Positions 35,543-44,031 are shown, counted from the stretch's first letter. The stretch is DNA of 64,000 bases from HGM04593 sp045533955 (GCA_045533955.1 JAZSIU010000047.1:1-64000); one strand, 5' to 3'. Notes: generated by a model from the letters alone, not told the origin. Program-made: numbers and translations.

Positions 35543-35563
35543 TGAAGGGGACACAGCCCTTCA
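35543..35563. other. Short hairpin after the HD gene
   Basis: TGAAGGG (35543-35549) pairs with CCCTTCA (35557-35563). It may mark the 3' end of the minus-strand HD gene, although no T-run follows. Confidence 0.3.
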
Positions 35564-35575
35564 AGCGATGAGATA

Positions 35576-36115
35576 TTACCCAAAGAGATGTTGCCACTGC
35601 TCGACGCGCTCAACAGAGGCCTCGGAGATTTTTGCCATACTCGCCTGCACCTGCTCAAAAGTGCGCGCCTCGTACAGATGCTTGGTCTTTGAGTAGAATT
35701 TATCGGCAAAGCAGATAACCTGCTCCTCGAGCGACTGCGGGCGCATATCGACAAGCGGCAGAGGCCATCCCTTGGCACGAATCTGCGCAACGGTGAGCCC
35801 CGTACCCGTATGACGCTCACTCACAAGCGCGTGTCGCGGCAGCCCTTCGGCACGCAGAAGCTCGGCCCCCAGATGACCGTGGCAAATATAAGGCATCTTA
35901 CCGTAGCAACGTATGCCGGGAGCATCGGTCAGAAAAATTCCAATATCGTGTAACATCGCTGCCTCCTCGATAAACATTTCATTCATAGAAAGTTCGGGGT
36001 GTCGGCGCGACATTTCCAGCGCTAGGTCGGCCACCCTGCGGGCGTGCGTCATATATATGTGCCTGAGCTCGGCATCCGAGGAATAATATTTATCTATTAT
36101 CTGTTGATAATCCAT
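35576..36115 (-). CDS. HD-domain phosphohydrolase-like protein
   Basis: The 179-residue cytoplasmic protein has HD-superfamily metal ligands: His24 in MTHARRVADLA, HDIGIF (His55-Asp56) and the later HGHLGAELL and SERHTGTGL histidines, with a distal Asp in CFADKFY. This set is typical of small HD hydrolases acting on nucleotides or phosphorylated metabolites; Bacteroidales proteins of this size are usually annotated only as HD domain proteins. The gene is single and divergent from the VTC operon. A minus-strand TATCTTCG lies at 36172-36165. Confidence 0.85.
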   Translation of the reverse strand: MDYQQIIDKYYSSDAELRHIYMTHARRVADLALEMSRRHPELSMNEMFIEEAAMLHDIGIFLTDAPGIRCYGKMPYICHGHLGAELLRAEGLPRHALVSERHTGTGLTVAQIRAKGWPLPLVDMRPQSLEEQVICFADKFYSKTKHLYEARTFEQVQASMAKISEASVERVEQWQHLFG

Positions 36116-36465
36116 AGATTTTATTTTTTATCTTACGGTCTAATATTGTTTTTCGTGAGCAGCGCGAAGATACGAATAAACGAGCAAAATAATATCAATC
36201 AGGCCCCAAATATTTTAAAGCAGGCGCAGTCAATATTCACTTTTATGGGAAATACATACAAATACGTGCGCAAGTTATTGCTTATATGCAACTTTTTTGT
36301 ATCTTTGCGCTAAAGCGTGAAGATAGGATTCGGTTCGGGATAAAAAAACAAACATTTTATTCTCAGCCCGCCTTTCACTATCTTCGCAATTATGTGCAAA
36401 TATCATAGCAATATTGCAAAGCACCGTTAAAGAGCACAAGAGGCCTTTAACGCACAAAAGCGACA
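36116..36465. other. 350-base divergent promoter region (HD gene / VTC operon)
   Basis: On the minus strand, TATCTTCG at 36172-36165 probably drives the HD gene. On the plus strand there are two -7 boxes toward the VTC operon: TATCTTTG (36300-36307) inside the inverted repeat TATCTTTGCGC / GCGTGAAGATA with loop TAAA (36300-36325), and TATCTTCG (36379-36386). Between them, 36327-36347 repeats the block found at 12665-12685. No coding frame is seen. Confidence 0.7.
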
Positions 36466-37233
36466 ATGAACGACAAAAGGCTCATAGATTTAACACAAAA
36501 ATTGCCCCCAATATCTCTTGATGAGATGTCGGGCATTAAACTAATGAACCGCACCGATACAAAATTCGTTGCCACACTCTCGCAACTGCGACAATTTCTC
36601 GCGGCTGTCGAGGGGCAATATTACATTCAGCAGATAAACGGCAAGCGCATCGCATCGTACCACACAGTCTATTTCGACACAGCCGATTTTCTTATGTACA
36701 CAATGCACCATAATGGGAAAGCACGACGCGAGAAGATAAGAGTGCGCACGTACGTCGATAGCAACAACACATTCCTCGAAGTAAAAAACAAGAACAACCA
36801 CGGCCGTACAAAGAAAAAGCGCATCACGGTTGACGACGCCTCGTCGCTTGCCCGTCAGGCCGACAGCGTAGTACCCTTCTTGGCAAAACACGCTTGGTAC
36901 ACCCTTGACGAAATATCACCCGTAACCGAGAATCATTTCAACCGCATAACATTAGTCAATTACGGAAAGACCGAACGCCTGACAATAGACTTTGGGCTGA
37001 AATTCCACAATCTTGCCACCGACGAGCGTAAGCAGCTCGACCGCGTGGTCATTATCGAGCTCAAGCGCGACGGCAACGTCTTTTCGCCCGCCCTTGCCAT
37101 AATACGCAACCTGCGCATCCGCCGCTCGGGCTTCAGCAAATACTGCATAGGCAGCATACTCACAAACAAAAATCTTAAAATAAACAATTTTAAAGAGAGA
37201 GTAAGATTCATTCAACGACTCGAAAATAAATAA
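36466..37233 (+). CDS. VTC-domain (polyphosphate polymerase-like) protein
   Basis: The 255-residue protein has the triphosphate-tunnel (VTC/CYTH-like) fold: KLMNRTDTKFVATLSQL (about 25-41), the YFDTADFLMY strand (about 69-78), charged strands KARREKIRVRTYVD and FLEVKNKNNHGRTKKKR (about 104-120), and VIIELKRDG near the end. In yeast the VTC domain of Vtc4 makes polyphosphate from ATP on the cytoplasmic side. The clustered Lys/Arg residues of the tunnel are present here. It begins a five-gene unit and is followed after nine bases by a DUF4956 membrane protein, an association also known from other bacteria. Confidence 0.87.
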   Translation: MNDKRLIDLTQKLPPISLDEMSGIKLMNRTDTKFVATLSQLRQFLAAVEGQYYIQQINGKRIASYHTVYFDTADFLMYTMHHNGKARREKIRVRTYVDSNNTFLEVKNKNNHGRTKKKRITVDDASSLARQADSVVPFLAKHAWYTLDEISPVTENHFNRITLVNYGKTERLTIDFGLKFHNLATDERKQLDRVVIIELKRDGNVFSPALAIIRNLRIRRSGFSKYCIGSILTNKNLKINNFKERVRFIQRLENK

Positions 37234-37242
37234 CACAAACCT

Positions 37243-38004
37243 ATGGAAATACTAACCACCTTATCATCAATGGGAACGGTGCTTTTAAACGCCTTCTTCG
37301 ACCTTAACGAAGTTCTCAGCGGCGACGCCACGGCTTCCGAGCCTGTAAAAGGCGCCCTTGTAAACATTCCCGGAATTGTGAATCTGCTTTTAGGATTCTT
37401 CATCAACCTACTGTTTGTGGGAATTGTAGTACGCTTCTTCTACTACCCCAAATGCAAACGCAGTGAATTTTTCTTTACATTCATACTAATTGCAATAAGC
37501 ATCTTCCTACTTATTTACCTATTGGGAGGCGTCAAGCTAAAGACCGGCTTTGCTCTTGGACTGTTTGCCATCTTCAGCATCATACGTTACCGCACCGAGC
37601 AGGTAGCTATACGCGAGATGACCTACTTATTCATAATAATAGCAATGAGCGCCATAAACGGCCTTGTGATGGAGGAACTCAGCTACTCCGAGATGATTGT
37701 GGCAAACCTCTTGTTCATCGCCTCAATATGGGCGTGCGAGAGCCACCTATTCATCAAGCACCTCTCTTACAAAGTAATAAAATACGACAACATCAACCTT
37801 ATCACCCCCGAGAAAGAGCCCGAGCTCATCGAAGACCTCAAGAAGCGCACCGGCCTTAACATTGTCAAGGTAGAGGTTGGCGGCATCGACTTTTTGAAAG
37901 ACGCCGCAATAATAAAAATGTACTACCGTCCCACTGACGATTCAATAAACACAGTTGACACAATAATTAAAGCTCCAAGCGATGAATTCAAGATTAAAAA
38001 CTAA
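37243..38004 (+). CDS. DUF4956 integral membrane protein
   Basis: The 253-residue protein has about four to five membrane segments between residues 43 and 165 (LLLGFFINLLFVGIVV, FTFILIAISIFLLIYLLGG, ALGLFAIFSIIRY, YLFIIIAMSAINGLV, VANLLFIASIWA). A cytoplasmic C-terminal domain (about 175-253, ELIEDLKKRTGLNIVKVEV) follows. DUF4956 proteins are found next to VTC-domain genes, and their role is unknown; by analogy with yeast VTC, which moves polyphosphate through a membrane channel, it may be the membrane partner. Its 3' end overlaps the next gene by 23 bases, implying translational coupling. Confidence 0.85.
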   Translation: MEILTTLSSMGTVLLNAFFDLNEVLSGDATASEPVKGALVNIPGIVNLLLGFFINLLFVGIVVRFFYYPKCKRSEFFFTFILIAISIFLLIYLLGGVKLKTGFALGLFAIFSIIRYRTEQVAIREMTYLFIIIAMSAINGLVMEELSYSEMIVANLLFIASIWACESHLFIKHLSYKVIKYDNINLITPEKEPELIEDLKKRTGLNIVKVEVGGIDFLKDAAIIKMYYRPTDDSINTVDTIIKAPSDEFKIKN

Positions 38005-38836
38005 GAAAATCGCGGCCTGCGCAGCCGCACTGTTACTATCGTTGATGCCCGCGAGCAATCTATTTGCTCAGAGCGACGATTTTGGAATTTGGACAAGCCT
38101 CGAAGCAAAAAAGAAGCTGACCGAAAAGTTAGACGTTACTTTCGAGGGTGAGTTACGAACAATAGAAGGTGTCAGTCAGACCGACCGCCGCTCGTTGGGT
38201 GTCGGGATGAGCTACGAGTTTGCAAAGTGGCTCAAGGCCGACATTGGCTACATCTTCATCCAATCGTACAACCCCGAGGAGAAGAGCCTCAAAGAGTACG
38301 TAGGCGACGACGAATTGGGCAATCCCGTGCACAATTACAATATCGACCACTCATATTGGGAAAATCGCGACCGCCTCTACCTCTCACTGACAGCCAGCTG
38401 CAAGATAGGCCGCGTAAAAATATCACTGCGCGAGCGTCTGCAATATCAGCACACACACAGCGCCCTTGTCTATGAAGACAAATACCGCTACACATTTGAT
38501 ATGCTCGACCCCTCGAACCCCTACCCCCTACTACCCGATGATGCTCCCAATAGCGACGCCGAGCTCAAGGACGACAAACACAACACAGTACTGCGCTCGC
38601 GCCTCACAGCAAAATGGGACATAAAAAAATGTAAGATTGAGCCCTTTGCCTCAGTCGAGCTGTTCACACGCACCGACGAGTGGCGCACACACGACAAAAT
38701 ACGCTACCGCATCGGCGCAAGCTACAAGATAGACAAAGACAACGAATTATCGCTGTTCTATCTGTTCCAAGACAACCATTCGAGCAAGAGCCCGGCCCTG
38801 CACGCAATAGGCGCAGGCTACTCGTTCGACCTATAA
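37982..38836 (+). CDS. DUF2490 outer-membrane beta-barrel protein
   Basis: The 284-residue exported protein has a signal peptide (about 1-30, PASNLFAQ). It then shows regularly spaced amphipathic strands (DVTFEGELRTIEG, LGVGMSYEFAKWLKADIGY, DRLYLSLTASCKIGRVKISLRERL, ELSLFYLFQDNHS) ending in aromatic YSFDL, as expected for a barrel recognised by the BAM complex. DUF2490 proteins are barrels of unknown cargo. The start overlaps the DUF4956 gene by 23 bases. In this operon it is the natural candidate to carry or anchor the product at the outer membrane. Confidence 0.85.
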   Translation: MNSRLKTKKIAACAAALLLSLMPASNLFAQSDDFGIWTSLEAKKKLTEKLDVTFEGELRTIEGVSQTDRRSLGVGMSYEFAKWLKADIGYIFIQSYNPEEKSLKEYVGDDELGNPVHNYNIDHSYWENRDRLYLSLTASCKIGRVKISLRERLQYQHTHSALVYEDKYRYTFDMLDPSNPYPLLPDDAPNSDAELKDDKHNTVLRSRLTAKWDIKKCKIEPFASVELFTRTDEWRTHDKIRYRIGASYKIDKDNELSLFYLFQDNHSSKSPALHAIGAGYSFDL

Positions 38837-38852
38837 AAACAGTGCAAAAAAA

Positions 38853-39320
38853 ATGAAAAGATTCCTTATAATAGCAGTATCAATATTTCTTGTTCTGCCG
38901 GCAATATCACAAGATGTTCGCACCAATCTCATCATAAAAACAAATACAGATGAGCAGACAGTGCAATTCGACGACCTTCGCCGAATAACATTCAACGGCA
39001 CAAAAGTGCAGATAGAGAAATACGACGGCTCTACAATTAGCAATGATATGGCCAATATCATCTATTTGTCGGCCACATCAAAAACCACCGACATTGTTGC
39101 CCCACAAACAAGCGGCAATCTTGTAAAGCACATATCGAGCGACGCAATTCTTGTCAATTGTGCTTCGGGCGCGACAGTGGAGATATACAATATGAGCGGC
39201 AGCCGCATAGCCACAAGAAAGCTCGACGCCGATAATGGCACAATAAGCATCGCAACGTTGCCCAAAGGCATATATATACTGCGTGCAGATGGTAGAACAG
39301 CTAAATTTCTGAAACGATGA
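38853..39320 (+). CDS. Small exported protein with C-terminal sorting-like domain
   Basis: The 155-residue protein has a signal peptide (about 1-20, FLVLPAISQ), a short beta domain (TDEQTVQFDDLRRITFNGT) and a C-terminal segment VEIYNMSGSRIATRKL ... LPKGIYILRADGRTAKFLKR, which resembles the sorting or Por-type C-terminal domain of secreted Bacteroidetes proteins. Such a domain making up half the protein suggests a small surface subunit. It lies 16 bases after the DUF2490 gene and overlaps the next gene by four bases. I do not recognise a function. Its N-terminal strand motif resembles the start of the following protein. Confidence 0.75.
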   Translation: MKRFLIIAVSIFLVLPAISQDVRTNLIIKTNTDEQTVQFDDLRRITFNGTKVQIEKYDGSTISNDMANIIYLSATSKTTDIVAPQTSGNLVKHISSDAILVNCASGATVEIYNMSGSRIATRKLDADNGTISIATLPKGIYILRADGRTAKFLKR

Positions 39321-41002
39321 AAAGAGCACTATTTATTACAGTAATAGCTGCATTGACAGCAGTTTCGGGCAAGGCACAGTCGTTACACGTCTGCAACAAG
39401 AACGGTACCACGATAGAGATTCCCATAAAAGAGAACAACGAGATAAGGTTCGATGCCAAGCAAAAACTCATCAAATTCACCGACCTTATAAACAACTATT
39501 GGTACAGCCACTATTTTGCAACGGCCGACATTGACAGCATAGTCCCCCGCAAGCCTCAAAGCGGCACACCACTTGAAACAGAGATTACCCCCGAGGTAAC
39601 CATCGGCAGCGACATACCACCCTTCGACGAAGTTACAGAGACAATAATCACCGACGAGTCAATTGACGAGGCAGGCGATTTTATCGAAAATTACACGCCC
39701 GAGAAGCGTGTAACAATAACATTCAGCGAGACAGGCGTCAGCATTACACCCGGCATCGTCAGCGGAATAAAATTTGTAAAAAAAGACGATACACACCTCA
39801 CAATCGACGCCACAGTAGGCAAGGTGCAATATATTGTAAAGGGTAAATGCAGCGACGGCTCACTGAAGATATACAGCACAAAGAAATTTCAGATGATGCT
39901 GGGCGGGCTCGACCTAACCAACTGCAACGGCCCCGCGATAAACATTCAGACGGGAAAAACCATCTACTTTACATTGGGCGCGGGCACCACAAACAGCCTG
40001 TGCGACGGAGTGGAATATGACGCGGCCCCCACCACCGGAGGAAAAGCAGAAGACCAGAAAGGCACCCTTTTTGCCGAGGGACAGATAATCTTCAACGGCA
40101 CCGGCACGCTGAACATCACCAGCCTCGGCGGCCACGGAATTTGCAGCGACGACTACATACGCATACGCAGCGGCAAGATAAATATCCTATCGGCAGTTAA
40201 GGACGGCTTCCACACAAACGACATTTTCCGCGTGGGACGCACCGTAGCACAGCGTCCCGAGATTAGCGTATCGTGCGCCGGCGACGCCATCGACTGCGGC
40301 AAAGGCAACGTACTCATCGAGGCCGGAATATTGACACTCAGCAGCGCTGGCGAGGCCATAAAAGTATCGAACGAAGATGCCGACTCAACAGTAAGCGCAT
40401 CGGCCACCATCCGTGGCGGACTGATAAAAATCTACACCAGCGAAGCCAAAAGCTCGGCCATCAAATGCGAAGGCAACTACACACAAAGCGGTGGCGTTGT
40501 AAGAGCACAGACCGAGGGCGACGGCTCAAAGATAATCAACTGCGACGGCAGTATGAGCCTCTCGGGCGGCCATCTCACAGGCATTGCCACGGGTAACATA
40601 CACGCAACCGACACAACCTCGGCGGCCGGAATAAAATGCGCTGGAACTCTCGACGTAAAAGGCGGCACGATGGCAATAAAATGCACCGGCGAGGGAGCAA
40701 AAGCCATCAACTGCGACAGCAACGTAACAATAGGGGGCGGAAGCATCACCCTTATTGCCGAAGGAGAGAACTACTACGACGAGGCAGACAACAAGAAAGC
40801 CCGTGCCCTTACCTGCACCGACCTAACGGTAAATGGCGGCACCCTTATTGCATCATCCGACAAGGACATTGCAATATCGGCCGACAATCTCACCCTAAAC
40901 GGCGGTACGGTAAAAGCCCTATCACCCAACAATGTATCGTCATTAAATTCCGACATATACATAAACGGCGGCTGGTTGATGCTAAAGAGCTTTACCCCCT
41001 AA
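39317..41002 (+). CDS. Cthe_2159-like carbohydrate-binding beta-helix protein
   Basis: The 561-residue exported protein has a signal peptide (about 1-20, AVSGKAQ), a linker, and from about 170 a repetitive right-handed beta-helix: KIYSTKKFQMMLGGLDLTNC, HGICSDDYIRIRSGKINILS, GDAIDCGKGNVLIEAGILTL, SAIKCEGNYTQSGGVVRAQ, AGIKCAGTLDVKGGTMAIK, AINCDSNVTIGGGSITLIA. This pattern matches the carbohydrate-binding domain family typified by Cthe_2159, a polysaccharide-binding adhesin. It overlaps the preceding gene (ATGA) and closes the VTC operon before a terminator. Other bacteria also place such proteins near VTC/DUF4956 genes. Confidence 0.82.
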   Translation: MKRALFITVIAALTAVSGKAQSLHVCNKNGTTIEIPIKENNEIRFDAKQKLIKFTDLINNYWYSHYFATADIDSIVPRKPQSGTPLETEITPEVTIGSDIPPFDEVTETIITDESIDEAGDFIENYTPEKRVTITFSETGVSITPGIVSGIKFVKKDDTHLTIDATVGKVQYIVKGKCSDGSLKIYSTKKFQMMLGGLDLTNCNGPAINIQTGKTIYFTLGAGTTNSLCDGVEYDAAPTTGGKAEDQKGTLFAEGQIIFNGTGTLNITSLGGHGICSDDYIRIRSGKINILSAVKDGFHTNDIFRVGRTVAQRPEISVSCAGDAIDCGKGNVLIEAGILTLSSAGEAIKVSNEDADSTVSASATIRGGLIKIYTSEAKSSAIKCEGNYTQSGGVVRAQTEGDGSKIINCDGSMSLSGGHLTGIATGNIHATDTTSAAGIKCAGTLDVKGGTMAIKCTGEGAKAINCDSNVTIGGGSITLIAEGENYYDEADNKKARALTCTDLTVNGGTLIASSDKDIAISADNLTLNGGTVKALSPNNVSSLNSDIYINGGWLMLKSFTP

Positions 41003-41047
41003 CTACCCCGACACCCCCGCAAGATAAAAGTCGAGAATGGTTAAATA

Positions 41048-41087
41048 AAAAAAGTAGAGCACTTTATTTGAAGTGCTCTACTTTTTT
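41048..41087. terminator. Strong bidirectional terminator
   Basis: A perfect 17-bp stem pairs 41048-41064 (A6 then GTAGAGCACTT) with 41071-41087 (ending T6). It serves the VTC operon and the convergent pyrH. Confidence 0.92.
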
Positions 41088-41105
41088 ATACTACACGACA
41101 AAAAA

Positions 41106-41816
41106 TCAAGGGTGCACAAACGTACCAATCTCCTCGCCGTCCATCACCTTTTTAAGATTGCCCACAACATCCATATTAAAAACATAAATAGGCAGATTAT
41201 TCTCGCGACACATTGCTGTTGCGGTAATATCCATCACCTTGAGGCCGCGACTGATGACCTCGTCATAAGAAATATCGTTGAATTTTGTTGCCGTAGGGTC
41301 TTTCTCGGGGTCGGCAGTGTAGATACCATCGACACGTGTACCCTTGAGCATTACGTCAGCCTCAATCTCTATGCCACGCAACGACGAGCCCGTATCGGTA
41401 GTAAAATAGGGGCTGCCCGTACCCGCAGCCATAATAACCACGCGCCCCTCTTTCATAGCGTCGATAGCCTTCCATTTTGTATAAAACTCGCCAACAGGCT
41501 CCATACGAATAGCCGTAAGAACCTTTGTTGGCACGCCCGCAGCCTCAAGCGCCGAGCTCAACGCCAAGCTGTTTATTACGGTAGCCATCATTCCCATCTG
41601 GTCGCCCTTAACACGGTCGAAGCCCTTGCCTGCACCCGTAAGGCCACGGAAAATATTACCACCACCAATAACAATACCAATCTGCACGCCCATTGCCGCC
41701 ACCTCTTTAATCTGTGCAGCATACTCGCCCAGACGCTTAACGTCAATACCATAGCCCTGTTCGCCCATAAGGCTCTCTCCACTGAGTTTGAGGAGAATAC
41801 GATTAAATTTTGCCAT
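41106..41816 (-). CDS. pyrH: UMP kinase
   Basis: The 236-residue cytoplasmic kinase phosphorylates UMP to UDP with ATP. Family features are RILLKLSGESLMG (about 6-18), the IVIGGGNIFRG loop (about 49-59), the Asp-rich ATRFD-equivalent region replaced by KGTRVDGIYTADPEKDP (about 157-173) and the C-terminal FNMDVVGNLKKV. The upstream extension to 41876 starts at a non-ATG codon in the promoter region; MAKFNRILLK at 41816 is preferred. The minus-strand promoter has -33 TTTG (41887-41884) and -7 TATCTTCG (41861-41854), 22 bases apart. Confidence 0.96.
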   Translation of the reverse strand: MAKFNRILLKLSGESLMGEQGYGIDVKRLGEYAAQIKEVAAMGVQIGIVIGGGNIFRGLTGAGKGFDRVKGDQMGMMATVINSLALSSALEAAGVPTKVLTAIRMEPVGEFYTKWKAIDAMKEGRVVIMAAGTGSPYFTTDTGSSLRGIEIEADVMLKGTRVDGIYTADPEKDPTATKFNDISYDEVISRGLKVMDITATAMCRENNLPIYVFNMDVVGNLKKVMDGEEIGTFVHP

Positions 41817-41853
41817 ATTTTCGAATTTTAAAATTGTTACATCAATACTTCTG

Positions 41854-41887
41854 CGAAGATAAATTATTTTTTGCAAAGGAGCAACAA
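41854..41887 (-). promoter_or_regulatory. Promoter of pyrH
   Basis: Minus-strand TTTG (41887-41884), 22-base spacer, TATCTTCG (41861-41854). Confidence 0.5.
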
Positions 41888-41906
41888 AGGTTAAATAATA
41901 CTATCT

Positions 41907-41939
41907 TTTGCAACATCTAAAAAAAAATGGCTACCTTTG
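41907..41939 (+). promoter_or_regulatory. Promoter of the small membrane protein
   Basis: TTTG at 41907-41910, 21-base spacer, TACCTTTG at 41932-41939; the ATG is 22 bases further on. Confidence 0.6.
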
Positions 41940-41961
41940 CGACAAAATAAAAAGCAGCATA

Positions 41962-42177
41962 ATGAGATTCTTGAAAAGCCCCAATTGGACAATTGCCATA
42001 CTGTTCGTTTACACAACCTGTATGTATATATACTTTTTCCCTCGCAATCACGAGATGAGCAACAACGAAAAGTGGGCAATTATTGGAGTATCATACGCTG
42101 TGCTTGTTGTCCTATGGTTCTTGATGCGCCGCCGTCAGCGGTTGCGCCGGGAGCGCGAGGAGGATATGAAAAAATAA
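41962..42177 (+). CDS. Small membrane protein of unknown function
   Basis: The 71-residue protein has two hydrophobic segments, WTIAILFVYTTCMYIYFF (about 8-25) and WAIIGVSYAVLVVLWFLM (about 38-55), and a very basic tail (RRRQRLRREREEDMKK). The positive tail should stay cytoplasmic. ATG 41962 is supported by the promoter 22 bases upstream, although the frame is open from 41908. Conserved short two-span proteins of this kind occur in Bacteroidales, but I cannot name a family. It ends one base before the convergent birA gene. Confidence 0.7.
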   Translation: MRFLKSPNWTIAILFVYTTCMYIYFFPRNHEMSNNEKWAIIGVSYAVLVVLWFLMRRRQRLRREREEDMKK

Positions 42178-42178
42178 T

Positions 42179-42931
42179 CTACAAGCACAATTCCACCTCT
42201 TTAAAAGCGTAGCGCACAAGTGTGGCATCTTCCCTGAGCAGGAGCAAATGCCCGTCGGATTCCACCTCCTCGATTTTTGCGACGAAACTACCCGAAGCAT
42301 CGATATATTTCATCGGCTTGTTCCACCCGATGAGCGAGCGCTTATATTCGTTGCGCAGTACCTCGGCCGAGCCTGCAATCATCGAGTAACGCAGCCTAAA
42401 CGAACGTAAAAGCCGCTCGGCCACACTCATCACCTCGAAACTGCGGCTCGCAAGCACCCTCATCGACACAGGCTTTCGTTCGAGTGGCGGGAACAGCGTC
42501 TGATTGACATTTAGCCCCACGCCTATTATTGCCTGCGAAATATAATCAGCCTCACAATCAAGTTCGACAAGTATTCCTGCGAGTTTTTTATCGGCAACGT
42601 AAATATCATTGGGCCATTTTAGCGAAGCCTCGATACCATAAGCCATCATCGTATCGCGCACGGCCAACGCCACCGCCTGCGACAGCAGAAACTGACGTTC
42701 GGGGGCCAAAAAACGCGGCGCCACTAGCATCGTCAACAGAAGATTCTCGCCCGCGTGCGAGTGCCAACTGTTGCCCCTCTGCCCTCGTCCGGCCGTCTGT
42801 TCATCGGCAATGACCGCCACCAAAGTATCGTCGCCGCCCGCCTCACGCCAAAGAGCCTCGGCAGCCTCTCGTGCATAGTTATTCGTGGAATCCACCACCC
42901 TCAGATGCTTGATAAAAAACTCATCGGCCAT
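42179..42931 (-). CDS. birA: Biotin--[acetyl-CoA-carboxylase] ligase
   Basis: The 250-residue enzyme attaches biotin to biotin-dependent carboxylases through biotinyl-AMP. It shows LRVVDSTNNYAREAA (about 11-25), the nucleotide loop AGRGQRGNSWHS (about 48-59), SLKWPNDIYVADKKLAGILVEL (about 100-121, catalytic Lys in KLAGIL) and IIGVGLNVNQ. There is no N-terminal helix-turn-helix, so it is a mono-functional ligase and not a repressor. ATG 42931 is chosen over GTG 42940; either overlaps the end of the yjbR-like gene, indicating translational coupling. Confidence 0.93.
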   Translation of the reverse strand: MADEFFIKHLRVVDSTNNYAREAAEALWREAGGDDTLVAVIADEQTAGRGQRGNSWHSHAGENLLLTMLVAPRFLAPERQFLLSQAVALAVRDTMMAYGIEASLKWPNDIYVADKKLAGILVELDCEADYISQAIIGVGLNVNQTLFPPLERKPVSMRVLASRSFEVMSVAERLLRSFRLRYSMIAGSAEVLRNEYKRSLIGWNKPMKYIDASGSFVAKIEEVESDGHLLLLREDATLVRYAFKEVELCL

Positions 42932-43268
42932 ATTTCGCACGTGTTTTTTTAGGTAATTTCTTCAGAACCTCGTCGTAAGAGTGGACAATGCAGTCGCACA
43001 CAAGTTCGTCGCTCAGATGCTCAATATCAAGCTGGTTCCAATATTTTTTGTTCCAATGCCACGCAGGGGCTATCTGCCGGTAAGCCTCGCGCAGTTCTAT
43101 GGCGCGCTCGGGGTCGCATTTAACACAGAACCAAGAGGTATTCATTAAATCGACGCAAGCAAAAATCTTACCCTCGACGCGGAACACAAGCGTCGTCTCG
43201 TCGAACGGAAAATCCTCCGTCGCCCCCTGCATACTAAGGCAGAAAAGACGTGCATCCTCTATATTCAT
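42921..43268 (-). CDS. MmcQ/YjbR family protein
   Basis: The 115-residue protein matches the small MmcQ/YjbR fold: EDFPFDETTLVFRVEGKIFACVDL (about 17-40), FCVKCDPERAIELREAY (about 46-62), WNQLDIE and DEVLKKLPKK at the end. The family has a double-wing, DNA-binding-like fold, but no proven function. It overlaps yraN by four bases upstream and birA by 11 downstream, so yraN-yjbR-birA form a coupled unit on the minus strand. Confidence 0.88.
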   Translation of the reverse strand: MNIEDARLFCLSMQGATEDFPFDETTLVFRVEGKIFACVDLMNTSWFCVKCDPERAIELREAYRQIAPAWHWNKKYWNQLDIEHLSDELVCDCIVHSYDEVLKKLPKKTRAKYGR

Positions 43269-43630
43269 AACAATTGCGGATAAAAAGCATCACGTATATG
43301 TTCAATCTTATGCCTCCCTTCACAGCCCACGACAGTAACAATATCGAAGCGAGTCTCAAGGTCAATCTGCTTAGCCTTGACGTAAGCCTCGGCTGCAAGC
43401 ACAAGGCGACGCTGTTTCTGTGGCGTTACAGCATCCCGCGCATCGCCAAAAGCCTCGCTACTGCGTGCCTTCACCTCGACAAAGACAAGCACATCACGCT
43501 CCTGCGCCACAAGGTCAATCTCCTTGTGTCCGCTGCGCCAATTATACTCACGGATGGCAAAGCCCTGCTCCATAAGATAGCGCGCAGCCAACATTTCGCC
43601 CTTATTACCAAGCAAATTGTGTTCGGCCAT
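43265..43630 (-). CDS. YraN family (UPF0102) nuclease-fold protein
   Basis: The 121-residue protein begins GNKGEMLAARYLMEQGFAI (about 7-25) and has the restriction-endonuclease-like core WRSGHKEIDLVAQERDVLVFVEVKARS (about 31-57), with the Asp and Glu-Val-Lys triad intact. YraN proteins resemble Holliday-junction resolvases, but their cellular role is unclear. It is the first gene of the coupled yraN-yjbR-birA unit (ATGA overlap with the next). Confidence 0.9.
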   Translation of the reverse strand: MAEHNLLGNKGEMLAARYLMEQGFAIREYNWRSGHKEIDLVAQERDVLVFVEVKARSSEAFGDARDAVTPQKQRRLVLAAEAYVKAKQIDLETRFDIVTVVGCEGRHKIEHIRDAFYPQLL

Positions 43631-43690
43631 AAAAAAACATAAATTATTGCGCTAAGATAATCATTCCAAGAGCAAAAGTCAACAAAAAAG

Positions 43691-43722
43691 TTTGTTTTTA
43701 GAGCAACTAAAATGTAATTTTG
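43691..43722 (+). promoter_or_regulatory. Promoter of the small RHH-like gene
   Basis: TTTG (43691-43694), 20-base spacer, TAATTTTG (43715-43722); the ATG is at 43743. Confidence 0.65.
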
Positions 43723-43742
43723 CACAAAAGAATATCAGATAA

Positions 43743-43979
43743 ATGGCACAAAGGAAGAACGCACCAAAGGCAACCACCGCTCGCACACAAACAGTGCGAC
43801 ACAAACGCATCGTATGCCTTGTGAGCGACGAAGAAAGCAGAATAATAGACGAATATCTTAAAAAACACAAGATAGCCAACAAGAGCAATTGGATGCGCGA
43901 GACACTGCTCGCATTCATATACAAAAATATCGATGAGGATTATCCAACCCTCTTCAACGAGCTCGAGATGAGACGATAA
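43743..43979 (+). CDS. Small ribbon-helix-helix-like protein
   Basis: The 78-residue basic protein has the layout of a ribbon-helix-helix DNA binder: a strand RHKRIVCLVSDEE (about 19-31), helix SRIIDEYLKKHKI (about 32-44) and helix NKSNWMRETLLAFIYKN (about 47-63). The pattern is seen in CopG/MobC-type proteins, but there are no mobilisation genes nearby, so a chromosomal regulator is equally possible. It has its own good promoter and lies 52 bases before tadA. The function is unassigned. Confidence 0.7.
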   Translation: MAQRKNAPKATTARTQTVRHKRIVCLVSDEESRIIDEYLKKHKIANKSNWMRETLLAFIYKNIDEDYPTLFNELEMRR

Positions 43980-44031
43980 CCCCCGCCATACATTATATTA
44001 TATTACAAACAACTAAAAAAAGAATACAACT

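Noticed and set aside
35391..35575. Possible small RNA or gene between lptD and the HD gene
   Set aside because: Only a 7-bp hairpin is visible; no promoter pair, T-tract terminator or coding frame supports a gene.
43743..43979. MobC-type mobilisation protein marking an integrated element
   Set aside because: The fold pattern fits, but no relaxase, integrase or direct-repeat boundaries are visible and the neighbours are housekeeping genes.
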